This document shows, in pieces, positions 60,901 to 64,000 of a DNA stretch of 64,000 nt. Every line of letters starts with the position of its first letter. Position 1 is the stretch's first letter. The notes under the pieces are model-generated. The model saw only the letters and a program-made list of their open reading frames with translations, made no database searches and was not told where the DNA came from. The stretch spans positions 3,457,443 through 3,521,442 of the forward strand of contig JAQFVV010000111.1 of NCBI GenBank assembly GCA_028023455.1, in the 5' to 3' direction. Source of the DNA: Epiperipatus broadwayi. Lineage: Eukaryota > Onychophora > Udeonychophora > Euonychophora > Peripatidae. The position numbers were made by a program, and so were the translations under genes.

Positions 60901-61439
60901 ATTCATATTTGTAATTAGTGCGAGGTTCTACTTTTTTTTTGCAATATCAGCAAATATTTCTTTATTAACTAAAGTAACATTTTTTTTTAGGTATGGTCTT
61001 TCACTGGTGTTGTGTAAAACTGAAGACGTGGCAACCATTTAAGATGCTGTGAACTAAGTGTTTTTTTTCCCGTCACAGACATACACATGAATATTTGCAA
61101 ACTTTTACAATATATATCAATTTTGTACTTGTTTTTAAAAAAATAATTTAAAAGATCTTTTCTGATGGAGTTGCAAGTAATAATATTAAAAATAGCACGA
61201 GACTTTTAGCATACTTGCAGCTATACATTCATTACATCAGTTTATTTGAAGACAGTTCCAAATATATTTACACAAATTTCATTCTTCTCCTACTTAGCAC
61301 TAGTTGTGCTTTCATGTAGAAGAATTTTTTTATAACATTTTAGATATTTACGTAAAATTTCTAACATAATATAAAATACGCCAACAATAATAACAATAAA
61401 TTACATTTCAATAATATATGAATTATATAGCATTAGATG
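60901..61439. other. AT-rich non-coding
   Basis: No recognised feature between the two LINE relics. Confidence 0.4.
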
Positions 61440-62900
61440 ATCATATATTTTTCCTATATACTAATTTCCCCCCTCTTTAATATAATTTTTAATTTGATTT
61501 TTATTTCCATATAATATTACAATCATCTTAATTTAGATAAATTATTAAACGATTTAGGAATATAATGATTTCTTACTTTAGTTCCATATTTTTTACATTA
61601 TTTTGAAACTATGTGTATATCTGTTTTCCGTAGACACATTTCAAATTACTTTATATAAGACTTTTTGAAAATACTATTAAATTTTTTTTCTCTATAATTA
61701 TATAATACAGAAGTTGATTGAATAATAAAATATTATTCTTGTATCCGCTTTTTTCTTTATTGATATACTTTTTCTTCTATTAGATCAAATTTTTTTTTCA
61801 GTAATGCTAATCTATTACAATTAGAAAAGCTAGCAAAACGATAAAGTGTTATTCCATATTTTAATAAAAATTCACATAAAGATTTATATATAACAATAAG
61901 AATATTTAAAGGAAAAATAGTGTTAATTCTGTAGAACATTGTTATACATATCTAAATTTATCAATTAATATGTTTATATGATGTTTCCAAAACATTTGTT
62001 CATCTATAATCATTCCAAGGTAACTAATAGATTTTACTTGATCTACTTTTATATACATATTATTATATATTACATTCTTGTCATATAAACACTCACATGA
62101 ATGCAGATGTATATCAATATTTTTATATTTCATGTGAGGAGAGCATATTAACATACATTTTAGTTTTTCTTCATTTATATAAATTTCTCTCTTAAAGCAT
62201 CACAAAAAAACAATTTTGCTCAGACTTTCTTGACATTCTTTAATTGAAACATCAATATTAATATTTACACTCATAATAACAGATCTGCATATTGGCATAT
62301 TGATCCTTTAATATTAATATTTCCTAGATCATTTATAAAAATCAGAAACAACAATGCATTAAGTGTAGAATCTTGATGAACTCCATATAATTTATTTTTG
62401 TTCATTACACAATACATTTAATATTTTTGCTAAAACATATCTATCATTTAAATAATTTAACAAAAAAAAAAACAACAACTAAGCAATTTTTCTATAACTC
62501 CACAATTTTGTCAAATATGAATCAATTGCTTATCCTCAATAATGTCAAAAGCCTTTAGAAATGGAAAAAAAATAGTTACATATTTTTATCATTTAATACA
62601 CTATTAATTTTGTCTATAAAAGTCTCTAATAACATCATTGTGTTTCTTCCTTCTATGAATCCATAATGGTTTTCATTAAAAAAATTTTTTTAATTAAAAA
62701 TTTTGTAATTATTTTATAAATATATTTTTGTCTTATTTTAGCAATTAAAGGAAGAATATATATATAGCTCTATACTTATTAAATTATTTTTAGTATCAGA
62801 TTTATAAACTGGTCTTACTATAGATGTTTTTAATAATGTAGGGAACTCATTACTTTCCATTATTTTATTAATCATATAAATTATAACATATGATAAAATT
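61440..62900 (-). pseudogene. Jockey/CR1/I-type LINE RT, 5'-truncated
   Basis: Minus strand. FPTLLKTSIVRPVYKSDTKNN near 62850-62790 (the LK.a.V.PiyK.gd block), then ENHYGFIEGRNTMMLLETFI near 62675, then FLKAFDIIEDKQLI near 62550 (motif A, after a frameshift). GVHQDSTLNALLFLIFINDL is near 62370 (motif B) and ICQYADLLL near 62300 (motif C; the second Asp has become Leu). SISYLGMIIDEQMFWKHHI is near 62030, FYRINTIFPLNILIVIYKSL near 61930, and the C-terminal YGTKVRNHYIPKSFNN near 61590-61545. No EN remains. Many stops. The motif order is that of the Jockey/CR1/I superfamily; the clade is not resolved. Confidence 0.75.
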
Positions 62901-62907
62901 TCAATAG

Positions 62908-62911
<4 letters not shown>

Positions 62912-62972
<61 letters not shown>
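62912..62972. repeat. (TA)n array inside the LINE 5' edge
   Basis: AT dinucleotides with one TAATATAT interruption, located where the LINE coding similarity stops. Confidence 0.9.
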
Positions 62973-63029
62973 TAGATAAAAATTATATGTGCCTATATTG
63001 ATATAGGCACATATAATTTTTATCTAAAA
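62973..63029. repeat. Perfect 27-bp-arm palindrome
   Basis: TTAGATAAAAATTATATGTG then CCTATAT, a TG centre, and the exact inverse. The arms appear perfect, so it is either a young hairpin or one under gene conversion. The preceding AT array extends the fold. Confidence 0.88.
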
Positions 63030-63454
63030 TTATTATTAAAGTAATCTTTCATAAAAGAAAAACATAAAATTAAATGTTGAAGAATTTATTGCAGCTTGTT
63101 TTCGAAAAAGATAAGAATTAAATAGTTTTTTTTTTAGTATTCGTAAAAATATAATTTGGAAAAGTTAAAACATGCAAATCTCTTTTCATTCAATTTTAAT
63201 TAAAGAAAAAATAATGTTAAAACTAAATAGTAAATTGTATTAAAAATATATGTGCGTATATATGTACATTTGTAAATATATAAAATGTATGTGAAAGTTA
63301 AAGAAGATTATCATTAAAAAATGCGGCAATGACTATTAGATATTAATTAATATAAAACAATACATTTTTGCATGGCTATTACTAATTAAGCAATCTTTCA
63401 AAACACGTTTATCAAATGATAACAGATCTTTGCCGGAGATATTAGAAAGACAAC
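63030..63454. other. AT-rich non-coding
   Basis: No recognised feature. Confidence 0.4.
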
Positions 63455-63773
63455 AAGGCGCAGGTATAAATAGACTTTTTTTTATCGGACAGTAATTCTT
63501 TCCACAAATTAATTGAGTGAATTCCCGTTCACAAAGTTATTGAGAGAGTGCAGTTCGGAAATTAATTGAGTCAGTTAAGAAACAAAATGCAGTGCTGAGA
63601 ATATTTTGGAATGCACGTTCACCTCCAGCCCAGATGTCTGAGAAAACAGCAGATCTGCCCGTGAAATAATGTCAGCTTAACATCTTAGAAAATCTCCGTC
63701 AGTATCTATTTGTCTCCGATAGCAATAATCATGAAAATCAGGAAACTCAGCAAGGAAACGTCCCAGCCAGCTG
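63455..63773 (+). promoter_or_regulatory. Candidate promoter and first (5'UTR) exon
   Basis: TATAAATAG (63465-63473) is followed by about 300 bp of clearly higher-GC sequence ending CCAGCTG and a strong donor GTAAGC (GT at 63774). A second possible donor, CCTAG/GTAAAA, lies near 63852. An ATG at 63731 opens a short frame MKIRKLSKETSQPAG that runs into the donor. The composition shift, TATA box and donor together suggest a first exon of a gene extending beyond the window. A fragment of an unrecognised repeat would look similar. Confidence 0.35.
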
Positions 63774-64000
63774 GTAAGCATTTATAATGGAAATATCCTC
63801 ACCGAAAGCAGCCTCCAAAGAACAAAATTCTACGTCAACATTCAAAATCCTAGGTAAAACATTTGCTTATTTTCGTTATACTGTAATAGCCATTGCATTT
63901 CATTAATTCGTGAGAATCCTCCAAGAGTCTAATTATATGAACTCGATATCATACATAAATGAACTATTGATATGTGTGATTAAATTTCAAATGCTATGTA

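Overview
This is a gene-poor, very AT-rich stretch of animal nuclear DNA. It is packed with tetranucleotide and AT microsatellites and the remains of many transposable-element families. The only confidently recognised host coding sequence is one exon (7245..7449) of a GnRH/corazonin/AKH-type neuropeptide receptor, with clean splice sites. The mix of Penelope-like elements (PLEs), RTE and L1/Tx1-like LINEs, very short tRNA-derived SINEs and long TATC arrays fits a lophotrochozoan, most likely a mollusc and perhaps a cephalopod. That placement is inference, not proof.

Layout. 0-5 kb: AT-rich DNA, a fragment of a long-LTR family, a LINE scrap and a 63-bp minisatellite. 5.2-6.3 kb: a foldback element carrying a hammerhead-ribozyme-like motif, then a 530-bp TATC array. 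6.9-10 kb: a SINE with a clear target-site duplication, the receptor exon, and a decayed PLE. 11.7-13.8 kb: a second tetranucleotide array and two foldback units carrying four related hammerhead-like motifs. 14-20.4 kb: a SINE and two RTE-type LINE relics. 21-24.5 kb: direct and inverted repeats and a terminal-inverted-repeat element holding telomere-like repeats. 25.4-27.9 kb: a 2.56-kb solo-LTR-like element. 31-37 kb: a foldback element with the best-formed hammerhead motif, and an L1/Tx1-like LINE. 38.6-39.4 kb: a hairpin element with a 5S-rRNA-derived core and a candidate 48-nt microexon. 41.3-43.7 kb: a second PLE, split by a hammerhead-bearing foldback element. 43.8-51.9 kb: two 2.7-2.9-kb LTR-like elements in opposite orientation, with a pogo/Tigger-like relic between them. 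52.3-52.8 kb: a tandem-monomer element with another hammerhead motif. 57-63 kb: two more LINE relics. 63.46-63.77 kb: a candidate promoter and first exon.

The most interesting theme is repeated hammerhead-like ribozyme motifs at five loci (5.4, 12-13.7, 32.5, 42.2-42.3 and 52.5 kb). All lie inside short foldback or tandem repeats, as expected of retrozymes. The window also holds two PLEs, the retroelement class known to carry hammerheads and a suspected mobiliser of retrozymes. One hammerhead element sits inside a PLE reverse transcriptase.
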